From assembly GCA_907165275.2 (NCBI GenBank), contig OU015655.1, forward strand, positions 12,660,501-12,724,500: a DNA stretch of 64,000 nucleotides. The letters run 5' to 3'. Position numbers and translations under genes: made by a program. This DNA is from Zygaena filipendulae. Taxonomy: Eukaryota > Arthropoda > Insecta > Lepidoptera > Zygaenidae. This document shows, piece after piece, positions 34,150 through 45,530 of this stretch. Every line of letters starts with the position of its first letter. Within the stretch, counting starts at the first letter, position 1. The notes beneath the pieces were generated by a model. It saw only the letters and a list, made by a program, of their open reading frames with translations, had not been told where the DNA came from and searched no databases.

Positions 34150-34290
34150 TATTATATCGGGGTAAAAGGAATTTGCTTTTCTGTACCCCTGACAACGTGT
34201 ATGATGATTGGATTTCATGATGATCGCAGGTCGAGCCGTTAAGGCTTGAAAGCGTTACAAACAAACACACTTTCGCATTTATAATAGTAA
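34150..34290 (-). mobile_element. Helitron-like fragment
   Basis: Minus-strand copy with the start block TACTATTATAAATGCGAAAG and GTTGTCAGGGGTACAGAA; truncated before the GC-rich end. Confidence 0.5.
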
Positions 34291-34689
34291 AGATAACCAT
34301 TACTCGAGAGCCTGCCATACCACTATTTGACGTTTATGTAGGAAGATATTATGCAATAATTTTTGTCTCGGCGTACCTACTCACCCACACCCGAATGATG
34401 CCGCTGTCAATCAGATCGACGCTGCTGGAAAATCATCGGCGCTACTACATTATGGCTGTCATAAGTCACCATTGGTTTATTGGTTAGCAAGTCAGAATGC
34501 TACGCGCATGGACAGTGGTCCCACGTTCGACACTCGCGTCCTGGTTAATTAAGCGTAGATTGGCTGCGTACACGGAAAAAAAATTCTAGTATCTGTAACT
34601 AGAATCTGGTAAGCCTTACAAGTTTTTTTGTAGTATATGTGACAACTCTACACATAGTAATGATTACAGATTGGTTCTACAGACATACA

Positions 34690-35033
34690 TACAGGAAGGT
34701 TACTTACTGCATTGTTACATCTACTTTCAAGTTTGTATTGTTTACAGAATAGCGTTTTATCTACCACTATACTTTTAGTAACTGATACTTATTTGTTTGT
34801 ACTGTTTACTAGATTTTTTGTGACCTGCACTAATTTAGTTCGTGGTCCATACAATACTGTTAGTACCTGTTGCTTACTGAATTGTTACCTCTACTTTATA
34901 GTTTGTATTGTTTATAGAATAGCGCTTTGGCCACTACTATACTTTTAGTAACTGATACTTATTTGTTTGTACTGTTTACTAGGTTTTTTGTAACCTGTAC
35001 CAATTTAGGTAGTGGTCCATACTATGCTGTTAG
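34690..35033. repeat. Two tandem units of about 170 bp
   Basis: The TTGTTACATCTACTTT block at 34,712 recurs as TTGTTACCTCTACTTT at 34,882. Both units share GTTTGTATTGTTTA, TATACTTTTAGTAACTGATA and GTGGTCCATAC. They lie just inside the left end of the inverted-repeat element, where subterminal repeats are common. Confidence 0.75.
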
Positions 35034-35308
35034 TTAAGGGCATCCCCTATGAAACACTAGCGCCACTTGAAAAAAAAATTCATATCTCCGTAAATACACA
35101 AAATATTAAAAATCTGGTAGACCAAATTAAAGGGTAAGTCAAAAGCTTTAATTAAATATTTTTGATACTAAAAGTAACGAATTCCTGTAGTTACTATAAT
35201 CAAAAGTGTTAAAAACGGCCGTTTTTAGATTTTTAATATTTTGTGTATTTACGGAAATATGAATTTTTTTGTCAAGTGGCGCTAGTGTTACATAGGGGAT
35301 GCCCTTAA
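35034..35308. mobile_element. MITE with 82-bp inverted arms and TTAA ends
   Basis: The left arm TTAAGGGCATCCCCTATG... matches the right arm, inverted, over about 82 bp with roughly four mismatches, including CACTAGCGCCACTTGA and TACACAAAATATTAAAAATC. The core holds AACGGCCGTT. TTAA bounds both ends. The flanking TGCTGTTAG is also mirrored, so the inverted repeat may extend outward. Confidence 0.8.
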
Positions 35309-35948
35309 CTAACAGCAAAGTGTTCGGGATAGATGATTATAAATATGTATAATACATAAAATATACATTTGATAAAAATATTAAAAATACATATGTAATA
35401 CGATAATACATAGTTTTACATATACTAACAAAAAAAGTAATTAGTATTATTTCAAAAAGTAACAATCACCATATGAAAATTGGGGTCAGGTACCTTATTT
35501 ATTTGATAAAAACAAGCCTCTTAGAAAATTAGTTTTATTTTTTCCACAAAACAAGATCAAAATAATTTTAAGTGAGTTTTATCACTCTATAAAACAATTG
35601 AAAGTGGAGCTACTACATTCAATTAAATGACAACTTTTTTTAGTTGTTCATTGCCTATTTTTCTCATTAGAAACTAAATCAATTTTGTCAACTTCAAAAT
35701 AATCAATATCCATAATATTATGTCATATTCAATTGAGAAAATAAATTTTAAAATAACAATAAAAATTGAAAGTTATTGTAAGAACAGAAGTACAGAGAGA
35801 AGCAAACTTTTTTGCAGACCCACAGACAAAAAAATTGCATAGTATGTAGTTACTTTATACTTTTTGTACTTCATGTACAAAAAAGTCTACTGCACGCAGC
35901 TATTCTTGTCTATGTTATTGTTTACACTGGAGATCTTATAGTTATCTT

Positions 35949-36188
35949 ACCGCCGCACTCAGAGTCGACTTTAATGATTACTTAGCTAAGTATAGATTTT
36001 TAAAACAAAACTGCCGCAATCAGACAAGTTTAAAAAATTAATGTTAATTGGCATTTAAGTAATTAAGTTACATCTCATTGAATACCAATTAACATTAATT
36101 TACTGATCGTCTCTGATTGCGGCAGTTTTGTTTTGAAAATCTATACTTAACTAAGTAATCATTAAAGTCGACTCTGAGTGCGACCGAT
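35949..36188. mobile_element. Long-TIR MITE, family CCGCACTCAGAG (second copy)
   Basis: Arms of about 105 bp in which CCGCACTCAGAGTCGAC faces GTCGACTCTGAGTGCG. The copy retains the GTTTTGAAAATCTATACTTA segment lost from the right arm of the copy at 23.2 kb. Confidence 0.85.
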
Positions 36189-36279
36189 AGTTCTATTGTT
36201 ACATGTCATTGACATAGTATTTGGTTTGTAATTTTGGTTTGTAAAATTGAATCATAGTCTAAGAAAGTAATATTATCAG

Positions 36280-37640
36280 TTAGTTTAACATCGTAACAAT
36301 AAAGTTTCTCATCAAAAAACAGAGTATTAAAATTCTTAAATTCAAAAATAAATAAATACACTTAATTAGACCAAACTTTGGTAAAAAACCTTCACTTGTA
36401 TCTAACGTCATTACCATATTACAACAATACTTAGTTCCTTTTAAAGAAACCCAATTAGTTTGGAAAATAGTCTGAGCCTGTAACTTAAATGATTGTCTGA
36501 TATATTGTGCAATACTATTTGTCACTGCTTTTTTAATTCCAATTTCTAAATTGTCTTCGGTGACGTCTTTCAAAAAAGTTTCATTTAATTGCAATTGGTG
36601 TTTGATTGCCAAGCTCTTACATAATATATTTCTTCTGTTACTAGAAACGTTTGCGTACAATTTCGATATGCGATGTTTTGCTTCATACCTCATTGACTAT
36701 ATTGCTACCAATGGTCCAAATGGTTGACAGTGGTGATTTCAAAAACAGTGGTGAATGAGTTGAATCATCTAAGGAAATTTGCTTCCATATCTTCAAATTT
36801 TCTGTAAATTTGGCACGATCTCCTATTGGCTTGATTAACTCTTTAATCATATCCGCGTCTAAAATATTTAACGTTTGCACGTCGATCTTATTTTCTGAAA
36901 AAAAGGCATTGAGAGACTATGTAATGAAAAAAGACGCAAGATGCAGTAGGTACGTTCATAAATAGGACGTAAAGTACCTATGATATAGGATAGGGGTAGG
37001 TGCTGGATAAAGTGCACTTATGGTGGCTGCATTTTTTTTAAGTATTCTAAGTTACAAAAACATAAGTCCCGCCAAAAAAATTTTTTCGCTCCCATATGTG
37101 CACCCACGGAGTAAAGTATAACATATACAACGTGTTAATGAATTAACTGAAAACCTGATACACCCCATTTAAAAAAATAAACAATAAAATGATTAAAGTA
37201 TATTTTATATCAAGAAAATGTATACTTTAAAAGTTATTCAACATTAGTTTCGAGGTGACCTATCTACAAAATTCCAAGCGCTACGCCCGCGCCTAGCGGT
37301 TCGAATTATTTTGCTGCGGGCGGCGTACGCGCCAATCATTGTATTATAAATGATTTAGACATGGGCTAGTAAAAATGAAAAAATATAACCTATATTAAAA
37401 CATAGTGCGATCGATTCGCTAGTCGATTCTGAGCAAACTACTTTCTAGTTTTCAGTTAATTCATTAACACATTGTATAATATATTCATGGTGCACTTTAC
37501 TAACAATGTGGTTAAGGCATATATTTACCTACTTAATTTGAACTAGATAGTAACATACGTTTAAAATTATTACCTTTGAATACATCGACGTATTCCTCTA
37601 GACTCCATTGCGTTAATATTCGTCTGGTATCTTCGTCCAT
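36280..37640 (-). pseudogene. SAM-domain gene of a repetitive animal protein family, frameshifted
   Basis: Exon 1 (37,574-37,640) encodes MDEDTRRILTQWSLEEYVDV plus two residues and ends AAAG/GTAAT. Exon 2 starts at 36,894 after TTTTTTTCAG and joins in frame through a split Glu codon. The spliced N-terminus is a sterile alpha motif: helix WSLEEYVDVF, then NILDADMIKELI, then IGDRAKFTENLKIWKQI. This small helical domain mediates protein-protein contacts. The frame ends at about 36,705 (GAGGTATGA). Similarity resumes in another frame, 36,693-36,280, with MRYEAKHRISKLYANV, CKSLAIKHQLQL, VSLKGTKYC and LPKFGLIK. This module resembles an unnamed, often multicopy animal protein family that I recall with an MRFEAKH motif. 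The shift and ragged end indicate a broken gene. The intron holds a family-D MITE. Confidence 0.6.
37125..37477 (-). mobile_element. MITE family D (copy D2)
   Basis: Inverted relative to D1, with ATACAACGTGTTAATGAATT at the left and AATTCATTAACACATTGTAT at the right. It sits inside the intron of the SAM-domain gene. Confidence 0.8.
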
Positions 37641-38319
37641 CTTCAGTCAATCAAAAGTAGGTACGTTTCTTTCTAATTTCCAAGGAATTTCTTTTTTCTG
37701 GCACCAATAAGAGAAATCAAAGAGAAGCTACGTACCTATTTCGTCACGACACGATATAATAAAATGCTTTCCTTAAATTACTTATAACAAACAACTCAGA
37801 ATACAAATAAACAAAAGGAACGAGTTACGACGCGTGAGCACGCAAAAGAAGAATGGCGGGCGAATAGCAAGCATACAATAGCGGCCGGCGCGACGACTCA
37901 GTGAATATTGTAGACGTTACCGTTCAGATAGTACAGTGAACAATCTAAATTTGTATAGATTTGTGATTAACTTAGTGACTTGTGGCGGTTACAGATAATT
38001 TGGTAGCGGTTACATTCTTCCTAGTGGGCGTAACATCTAAGTGTAATCCCTACAAATTTTCTAATTACTAGAATTGAATAATACACATTACAACAAAGTT
38101 GTAATCGTCAACAAAAAAATCGTAGGCACAACAAAAAATCGGCTAGACTGTATCAAAAATTAGTTCCGTCTACAAAATCCCGTTTACTGCACATTCTGGT
38201 AGTATTGTAAAAATATTTTTTTTCCGTGTATTTACAATATAGGCAAACTGTATCATTTCTTTTGTATACTTAGCAATAATATAAGGAAAAATGGTCTAGA
38301 AAACGATCGTGGCTTTATC

Positions 38320-38528
38320 TGGACGCAGATAAGCAATAACATGTTAACCCACAATATTAAGTTATAGAGCGTTTTTTAATTATGTGTTTACCTTATTACA
38401 TTGTTTAAATACCAAAAAACATTTAAACATAAAAAAATGCTGAAACAAAATGACGATATGATTTTGAAACACGATTTATTCGAAATTTCTCCAATGTGGG
38501 TTAACACACTATTGCTTATCTATGTCCA
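38320..38528 (+). mobile_element. MITE family C (copy C3)
   Basis: The ends are TGGACGCAGATAAGCAATAA and TTGCTTATCTATGTCCA, with TGTTAACCCAC boxes. A segment of about 30 bp present in C2 and C4 (AACGATTTATTGAGAGTTAG) is deleted. Confidence 0.8.
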
Positions 38529-38589
38529 TCTATACCATGGCGACCAATTAAACAAGTTTTATTGGTCCATGTCTATAATACTAATATAA

Positions 38590-38897
38590 TAAAAAGGTAA
38601 AGTTTGTGAGTTTGTAGGGGGTAATCTTTGGATTTACTGGACCGATTTTGAAAATTCTTTCACTTATAGAAAGCTACGGGAGTCCTGAGTGACATAGGGT
38701 ACTTTTTATCCCGAAACTCCTACGGGAACTCTGAAATTACCGCCGGGTGAAATCGTGGGGGACAGCTAATCCTATTTGGATGAAATTTGGCATGCACGTT
38801 GTCAGGGGTACAGAGAAGGACATAGGGAATTTTTTTTATCACGGAATTCCCGCGGGAACTCCGAAATTATCACGGGAGAAACCGCGGGGCACAGCTA
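38590..38897 (+). mobile_element. Two merged Helitron-like copies
   Basis: A copy of the AAGTTTGTGAGTTTGTAGGG / GAAAATTCTTTCACTTATAG body ends at GGGGGACAGCTAAT (38,768). A second partial copy ends at AACCGCGGGGCACAGCTAGT (38,897). Confidence 0.65.
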
Positions 38898-39090
38898 GTA
38901 GTAAATAAAAGGAACAGTAGATGTGTTCAGGCAATTCTTGTCCATAGAAATTAATTGCAACAGTCGGTGTTTTCTATGATTTTTCTATTTAGTCTACGAA
39001 TTTTGAAAGATTGTCCAGCGACTTTTGACTGCTTTGACTTCCAGGTACCACTCAACTGGATCATAGCGATATCCATACAAGTGACCTTAA

Positions 39091-39420
39091 ATGGTCATGA
39101 TGACAAGGTATAAAAATAAAATTTCTAATAAGTCCGTCAGTTAGATAGCGAAAAAATAATAGATGCGTATTTTTTGTTTTTTCCGAATTATTGAAAAAAT
39201 ACTTAAATAAAACACATTAAAGTTTAGGAATTAGGAGTGGGGGGTCGCAACGACATAATTAGTATAAAGTGTACCTAAGTGTGACGTCACACGGAATTTC
39301 AACTCAATGTATCACCGTTATTTTTTGATTACGTAAAAATCAAAAATACGTACGTGTCCAATATTTTTTTATTAATATCTACAAGTCTGACAATTAAAAT
39401 TTAGCCATCATGCCCATTAT
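39091..39420. mobile_element. MITE of the TGACGTCA family (copy A6, inverted)
   Basis: ATGGTCATGATGACAAGGTA faces AGCCATCATGCCCATTAT. The octamer TGACGTCA is at 39,282-39,289. It is closest to A2 (both read TACCTTGTCATCAT near one end). Confidence 0.75.
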
Positions 39421-39828
39421 GGGATACTCACTTCATTGTTTATTTATTTTATCTTATCTGTGACTACATTCCTCACCTTCTTCTCCTTTAACAATGGCGT
39501 CTATGATTATTCTGCCAGTGACAATAATGTTTCTTACGGTAAGTAATAACAATCTCAATACATGTTCTGCAGACCATTTTTTTCCTGCACAATAAGGGTA
39601 GGCAAATGTTAATAGTAACGCAGCTGTAGCAAAAAAGATATGTAGTAGGTCCTTCTTGTGAGCGTTTTTTTTTTGTATACAGGCAAGCTGACTGATCGAA
39701 ATATTAATCTGAAAGTAAAAAAGGCATTTGACATATTATAAATTCAATTTTGAATCCGTATACCTACTTATCTTTTTATTCCTTTTAATGTATAATAATG
39801 TATAATATATGATACATTTTATGACATC

Positions 39829-40440
39829 TTTACTAATATTATAAATGCGAAAGTGAGTTTGTTTGTTTGTTACGCTTTCACCGACCGCTCAACCGATCGT
39901 CATAAAATTTTGCATACACGTACTTTTTATCACGGAATTCCCGCGGGAACTCCGAAATTACGGCGGGTAAGGGAATAGCTAGCACTTAATAAACTTAAAA
40001 TGAAATGTATACTTAATACTACAATCAATAACATACCAATATCTGGGCGACCGAGCTTCGCTCGTAGCGCCATCTGTTGTTAGGCAGAGAAGCAGTATCA
40101 AACACTCATTTTTCATTGCCTGAAAATACGAATAAAACAACATTTTCTAAAAATGAAACGGCTAGATCAATTAATCGCCCCCGAAACCCCCTGCATATTA
40201 ATCTTCATAAAAATCGTTGGATATAATATACATGTATATGTATAAGAAATGCTTGTTTAAAGATAGTATATATGAAAGTAACTGCCGGTCTGTCTGTTAG
40301 TTTTTACACGTTAACTACTCAAATGATCATTATGAAATTTTGCATACACATTGTCAGGCGTAGAAGGAAGGACATAGCATTCTTTTATCTTGGAATTCCC
40401 GCAGGAACTACGCAATTAACGCCGGTGAAGTTTTATGAAA
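39829..40440 (+). mobile_element. Two Helitron-like fragments around a family-G repeat
   Basis: 39,829-39,983 starts ACTAATATTATAAATGCGAA and ends GGGAATAGCTAG. 40,267-40,440 carries CGTTAACTACTCAAATGATC and TTCCCGCAGGAACTACG without the terminal stem. Confidence 0.55.
40044..40268 (-). repeat. Interspersed repeat family G, inverted copy
   Basis: On the minus strand it runs from CTTTAAACAAGCATTTC through GCAGGGGGTTTCGGGGGCGA to ATGGCGCTACGAGCGAAGCTCGG and CCCAGATATT. Confidence 0.7.
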
Positions 40441-40499
40441 GGAGAATGGGCTTTTTTATAGCTTGGGCTGTAAAAGGGAAGGTGTCGGAGTGAATGAAA

Positions 40500-42220
40500 A
40501 GGGGATGAGAAGGCTACATCTAGCATTGGATGGACACAGGCTGAAGAAGAAAATTCGAATACAGAATGCATATTATAGCAAGTAAAACAATACCTTACCT
40601 AAACAAAAATTTTGTTTCTGAAGAGATAGAAGTACCAGCATCTCTTTATCTCTAATATTTTTTTTTAATTATTTGCTCTTTCAGTTTATGTCTTTCTTGA
40701 TTAGGATTTGTAGTGATGTTGGTGTATCAGGCAGTCTGTAAATTAATATTCCAATTTTAGATGAATGAACAATGTATATAAAATAAATTAAAAAATAAAA
40801 TAAAATTTTTACACCTGTAAAGGGGACAATGCAAGGTTCTACAATCTCGGCATTGTTTTATAATTTAAACAAATCACAATAATATCAGATGCAAGAGAAT
40901 TTGGATATGATGACATCAAGGGGCCGGCCACACTTAGTTGTACAAACTAGACAATGCACTGAATGAAAGGACTATATACTTGACTATGAAATTAATCTTG
41001 AGTTTAAAGTTTAGAGTCATTGTTGTCACTAAAATGTTAGATGTTATAAATAAAGTTGTTATATCCAAATTCTATTGTTTTTAACTGACTTCTATATTAA
41101 ATGGCAAAAGCCAAATCTATTGGTTTTACAATGGTCTTAAATTGGACATGAGTAAAATTTAACTGGAGATTAACATTTAATGTGAACATGAAGCGATAAG
41201 ACCGCCTTTTGCATGCCTTTAGTTATAAGTTTTTGTTAACACACTGTAAAATTATTTTGGTGTACAATAAAGTGTATTCTATTCTATTTGGAAGAAACCT
41301 ACACCTCCCATTTTATATAATAATACTAGCTGTACCCTGCAGTTTCACAGATGTGAGTTTTGGAATTCCTGCAAGAACTCAGATAAAAGTATAGTTTATC
41401 AGCAGGGTTTTAATACCCAAGCACCAGGTTGAAACCTAGTTGATTGCTCATCTATAACAGTCAGTCAAGGAAGTTTGACATAATATCAATATCTCCCAAA
41501 AGTCTTGATGAATACTAATAATAACAAGAAGTTGTAAACGAAGTTACATGTCGTAGCCCAAAGTTCCATTTACTGACAAAAATATAAATTATAAACCTTT
41601 GATGAACTGAACATTTGACAGAAAAGAGAAAAGTGCAGATATGCTAAAATTCAAGATACCTGGCAGCTTCTAGAATATAGTGATTACCTATATTATGTTT
41701 GGCTTCTACCACCACGGTAGAGGCAGCTGGGTGTCTTCAGTCTTGCAGGTATTATATTATTGTTATTATTTTATGTCTTAACATAAAGATGAGAATAGTA
41801 GAAATTTCATTACCAACATAAACCAACAGAGCTTAGGTCACTGCCTATATGCTTATGTTACCTACTCTTTGGTCACTGCAGAACATCAGCACATTTAGGA
41901 AGACTCAAACTTCAATTTTTTTTGCAAACAGATTAATACCATTACCACTTCTTCATTCTTCTTTGATAATAGCGTCTATTATTTTTTGCTATTGAAAAGG
42001 TCTTCTTCTTTTTTATTAAATGGCAATTTTAAGTAATATTGAGTAATAAGTATGCCATATGATACAAATTAATTAGAGATTGCTGCAGCAGCAACCTCAG
42101 ATTAACTAGACATATGTGCAGCAACTAGAAATCTAGTGAAATCTAGCTAGACCAGTGTGCACTGTCCAGTGGTTCCCAAAGTGTGGGTCAAAACTTCAAA
42201 AGTCAAAACTCAAAAGTGTC
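40500..42220. other. AT-rich DNA, one Helitron-like scrap, no recognised gene
   Basis: A decayed Helitron-like end lies at 41,327-41,400 (CTAGCTGTACCCTGCAGTTT, then TTCCTGCAAGAACTC). The remainder has no recognised coding block, RNA gene or shared repeat. Confidence 0.45.
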
Positions 42221-42224
42221 AAAA

Positions 42225-42420
42225 CATTTTCTATTAAAATGCTACGTTGTACGGTTTGAAATGGAGGAAACCGGAGAATCAGCTCGAAATATCATATGTC
42301 TTCTTGAGCACATAAAAAACCGTCACTGTGAAAACAGCACCTCAACACAACAAAGTCCATTTCTAACCATTTTTTATCGACATGAAAATAAATAACCGAA
42401 CCGCCATCTTTGATACCCGC
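42225..42420. repeat. Interspersed repeat family K (second copy)
   Basis: Matches 31,745-32,035 in the same orientation but lacks about 60 bp of its middle part. Confidence 0.6.
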
Positions 42421-43854
42421 CAAAAACCTCTTGGTCTAGATGAGAAAGTAGAGATGTATATAAGTTACTCTATGGTGACTGTTGACAGACTGACAGTTGA
42501 CGCCTCAGAAGAATAACTGTTCTGAGGTTGACAGTTGACACGCACAGCAGGGTGCGGTCCGCTTTATACAAACGGTAAATACGTGCGTGAGCGTGCACAC
42601 GACTGTTCGTGTCAAAAATGAAAATAGTCAGGTCTTTGGAAATTTTAGGTTATGTTATTGGTTTTTTGAAAACGCCTAGTAGTCTTTCGATGGAAAAGCA
42701 GTATACTTTACACTTATTGATATGAACGAAAGAAAAACTAAGTTCGCCAGTTCAAAACCAAACGATCGACAAACGAAAAAACAAATCACAACGGAAATTG
42801 ACGTTTGACAGCTGTTTGAAAATTCAATCAATCATTTATTAATAAATTTGAATAAATTTACAAATCACTTTTTTTGTCATACTATACTTATAGTATAATC
42901 AACTTATACTATACGCATAGTATAATCAACACTTAACAACTTACCTACGTTTGAAACATAGAATTGGCTAATATGACCTATTCAAAATAAATATTAATTA
43001 CAGTATATCTATTATAATATATTAACAATATTAGTAGCATACTTGTCATAAGTGATAAATTAATAATATTAACAATTAATTTAATATGAAATAGGAATTC
43101 AACACAATAATTTCGTTCCGAAGATATTGCACTGCCTCCTCCATGTTCAACTGTTCGCACTAAACGATGACTACACGATGCTCATGTCAGTCTACGACAG
43201 CGCAATTTGAACAATTATTTGCATGAATATAGCGCACACAAGCACGAAAAGTGCAATTTGGATCGACCCACGATTTTTTTTAAAGGGCAATTGTTGCCAG
43301 TGTGACGTTAATTTGAAAATTGAATTTAAAATAATCGGGCGATAAATGAGCGTTCGTTGTAAAGAATAGAGGAGAACGCCTCCTTTAATACTCATAATAT
43401 TCGGTCTTTATATTTTAATACACAGATCAAGAATTATCAATAATAATCATTATAGCGTCGCGTTGTGTCTAATTTCAGCAACAAACACGTTTTCAAAAAC
43501 AATGTTATAATGTATGGTTTCCGGATGCACATTGCACATCAATATGACGGTTTTACAAAACAATAAAACCGATATCAAGTACTGAACAGGAAAATATACA
43601 ATATTGTAAGTAGGTACCTACCTAGACTCCGAGTAGCGCCACCAGCGCCTCTCGCGCTAGAACATGCTAGAAGCGCTGGTGGTGACAACCAGCGCTTCTA
43701 GCGGTTAAAAGATGAACTACTGACCACAGATAAAGCTACAGCTTCTTCATAAACAATTCTTTATGTAGGTAGGTACCTATTTTCCTATTCAGCACATAAT
43801 ATCAGTTTTTTGTTTTCTAAAACCGTAATCTATCTATCTATCTTTCTATACTAT
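42421..43854. other. No gene; several short inverted repeats
   Basis: Contains the palindrome CCTCAGAAGAATAACTGTTC (42,503 on), the related dyads CTATACTTATAGTATA and ATACTATACGCATAGTAT near 42,880-42,925, and AGCGCCACCAGCGCC facing GCGCTGGTGGTG near 43,630-43,690. No coding block is recognised. Confidence 0.45.
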
Positions 43855-44155
43855 GATAAAAGAGTAGAATCCGCGATTCTTTACATTGAATATTTTTACC
43901 TAAAATGAGAGGGGTGATAAAAGAAGAGTAACCAAGCACAAAAAAAAGTTTTTAAAATTATTTTCTGTTTGTCTGTCTGTCTGTTCGCGATAATCTCCGA
44001 ATCTACTGAATAGATTGTCACCCGGTTTTCACAGGTACCTAGATTAAGCTTAACATAATATAGGCTTTGTTTCATTGAAATCTGATGTCGGGAAAAAAAG
44101 TTTTTGTATAAAAAAAAACCTTTCGCGCCGGTGAAACCGCAGAGCACTAGTATAT
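43855..44155 (+). mobile_element. Helitron-like element, variant body
   Basis: It starts TATGATAAAAGAGTAGAATC, includes a CTGT microsatellite, and ends GCCGGTGAAACCGCAGAGCA followed by CTAGT. The AGAGTAGAATC start is shared with the 117-bp tandem repeat near 54.7 kb. Confidence 0.55.
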
Positions 44156-45279
44156 TAATAAATCAGCATCAATGCTATTTTGACTCTTTGCCAGTGGTAG
44201 GTACGGTTCAGGTGTCCGGTCAAACATACCTACTAACCCAGCTTTACCTACCTACACTAGCGCCGACTCTTTACTAGCGCCTTGACACTTTTCAACTTTC
44301 CCCCTAACTCTAGTTGACTGGTACCTTAAGACCTATAGAATTATTTGTTAGCTTTTAGTTGGTACGTTATCCACGTCAATAACTTTTTCCGACTTCCAAA
44401 AAAAGGGGGAGGTTCTCAATTCGACTGTATGTTTTTTTTTTGTATATTTGTTACGCGATTACTTGAAGACGGATGGACTAATTTGGAAAATTCTTTTTTG
44501 TTTGATAGGTAGGTTATACTTTGAAGTTGGTCCCACTGTAAAGAAGTCACGATCTGATCATGGGATCATGGAGAAATCTAGAAGATTCTTCAAATATTAC
44601 AGGCGCACCTATAGCGAATTTTCTCAATAAAACTGTTTAACGTTTTTTTAACTTAATTTATAATAGCACCTAGGTATATTATAGGAGTTCCTGCAGGAAT
44701 TCTGTAACTCATGCGAGTGATACCTACCGTTATAGGCACCGCTGCTTTACTGTAAAACCCTATACTTTCGAAAATAGTATAATATGATTTCCTCAGTGAT
44801 TAAGTAGGTAGGTACCTACCTATATTCTCTTTGATTAGTATGTCATTGGCATGCACAGAGAGAAGGTAATCACTGGCATGCACTCAACTAATGCTGGCTG
44901 AAAGCAATTAAATTTAAATAAATAACAAAATTTGACAATACCGTCCATAATCTCGGTAACCGAATAATTTTACAAAAATAAATTTGTTTTTAAAACAGAT
45001 TTCCGGTTTGATCACAGATAGAGTTCCGTAGAATAAAGTGCGTTCTCATCCAAGAATTGGGAATATTAGATATTTCAAAGTTCTAGTACAGTCTGACACT
45101 AGTTTGTTCGATGCCACAAACAGATTACTGGCCATTCGATAGAACGAAAGCTGTAGAAGATGTCGATTTCAGCGGCGAATCATCAATGTTGGTGTGTTAA
45201 TTCAACCAGTTCATTAGATACGCAGTATAATATGTTTTACCTCTTAATTATTAGGTAAGCAGGTACCTATATTTTAGGT
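44156..45279. other. No recognised gene
   Basis: The CCGACTTCCAAAAAAAGGGG / GGAGGTTCTCAATTCGACTG motif near 44,390-44,430 looks like repeat sequence (compare 3853-3885). A Helitron-like scrap lies at 44,685-44,720. Nothing else is recognised. Confidence 0.4.
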
Positions 45280-45530
45280 TAAGTGGCGGTGGGTGGGGCA
45301 CGTTGCTCGAAGACTTTGTAGTAGGTAGTTGCTCGAATCTGGTCCCGTACACTACCCAAGCTTGTAATGTCAGCACCAGATTGATGATAGCACTTATTAG
45401 TACATGTTTATTTTTGTAAACAACATTACATAAACGCCCAGACTTTACCTAGACGCAAGGATCGAACCCACCACAACGCTTGGCACAGTAGTCAGGTTTG
45501 CTAACCGCTAGACCGTAGGCGCTATCAAAA
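45280..45530 (-). mobile_element. tRNA-derived SINE
   Basis: The minus strand reads a tRNA-like head: GCGCCTACGGTCTAGCGG, box A TCTAGCGGTTAGCA, box B GGGTTCGATCC. A body (GTTTATGTAATGTTG onward) follows. The head cannot fold as a standard tRNA because the spacing and stems are degenerate. It belongs to a different SINE family from the one at 18.4 kb. Confidence 0.65.

Larger units (their letters stand above)
34571..38228. mobile_element. 3.66-kb terminal-inverted-repeat element carrying a SAM-domain gene
   Basis: CACGGAAAAAAAAT at 34,571 faces ATTTTTTTTCCGTG ending at 38,228, and both ends are preceded by TA (TA target duplication, or part of the repeat). Inside, from the left, are two 170-bp direct repeats, two nested MITEs, and a minus-strand two-exon gene whose first exon lies near the right end below a CpG-rich segment; a third MITE sits in its intron. 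No known transposase is recognised. The unit reads as a DNA transposon or a transposon that captured a gene. The inverted repeat is short, so element status is an inference. Confidence 0.55.

Noticed and set aside
39495..39540. Small coding exon (ATGGCGTCTATG... followed by GTAAGTAA)
   Set aside because: A good donor and start context, but a similar CTTCTTC...TAGCGTCTAT block recurs at about 41,950, so it is probably repeat sequence. No continuing exon was found.
45440..45530. tRNA gene on the minus strand
   Set aside because: Boxes A and B are present, but stems and spacing are degenerate and the sequence continues into a SINE body.
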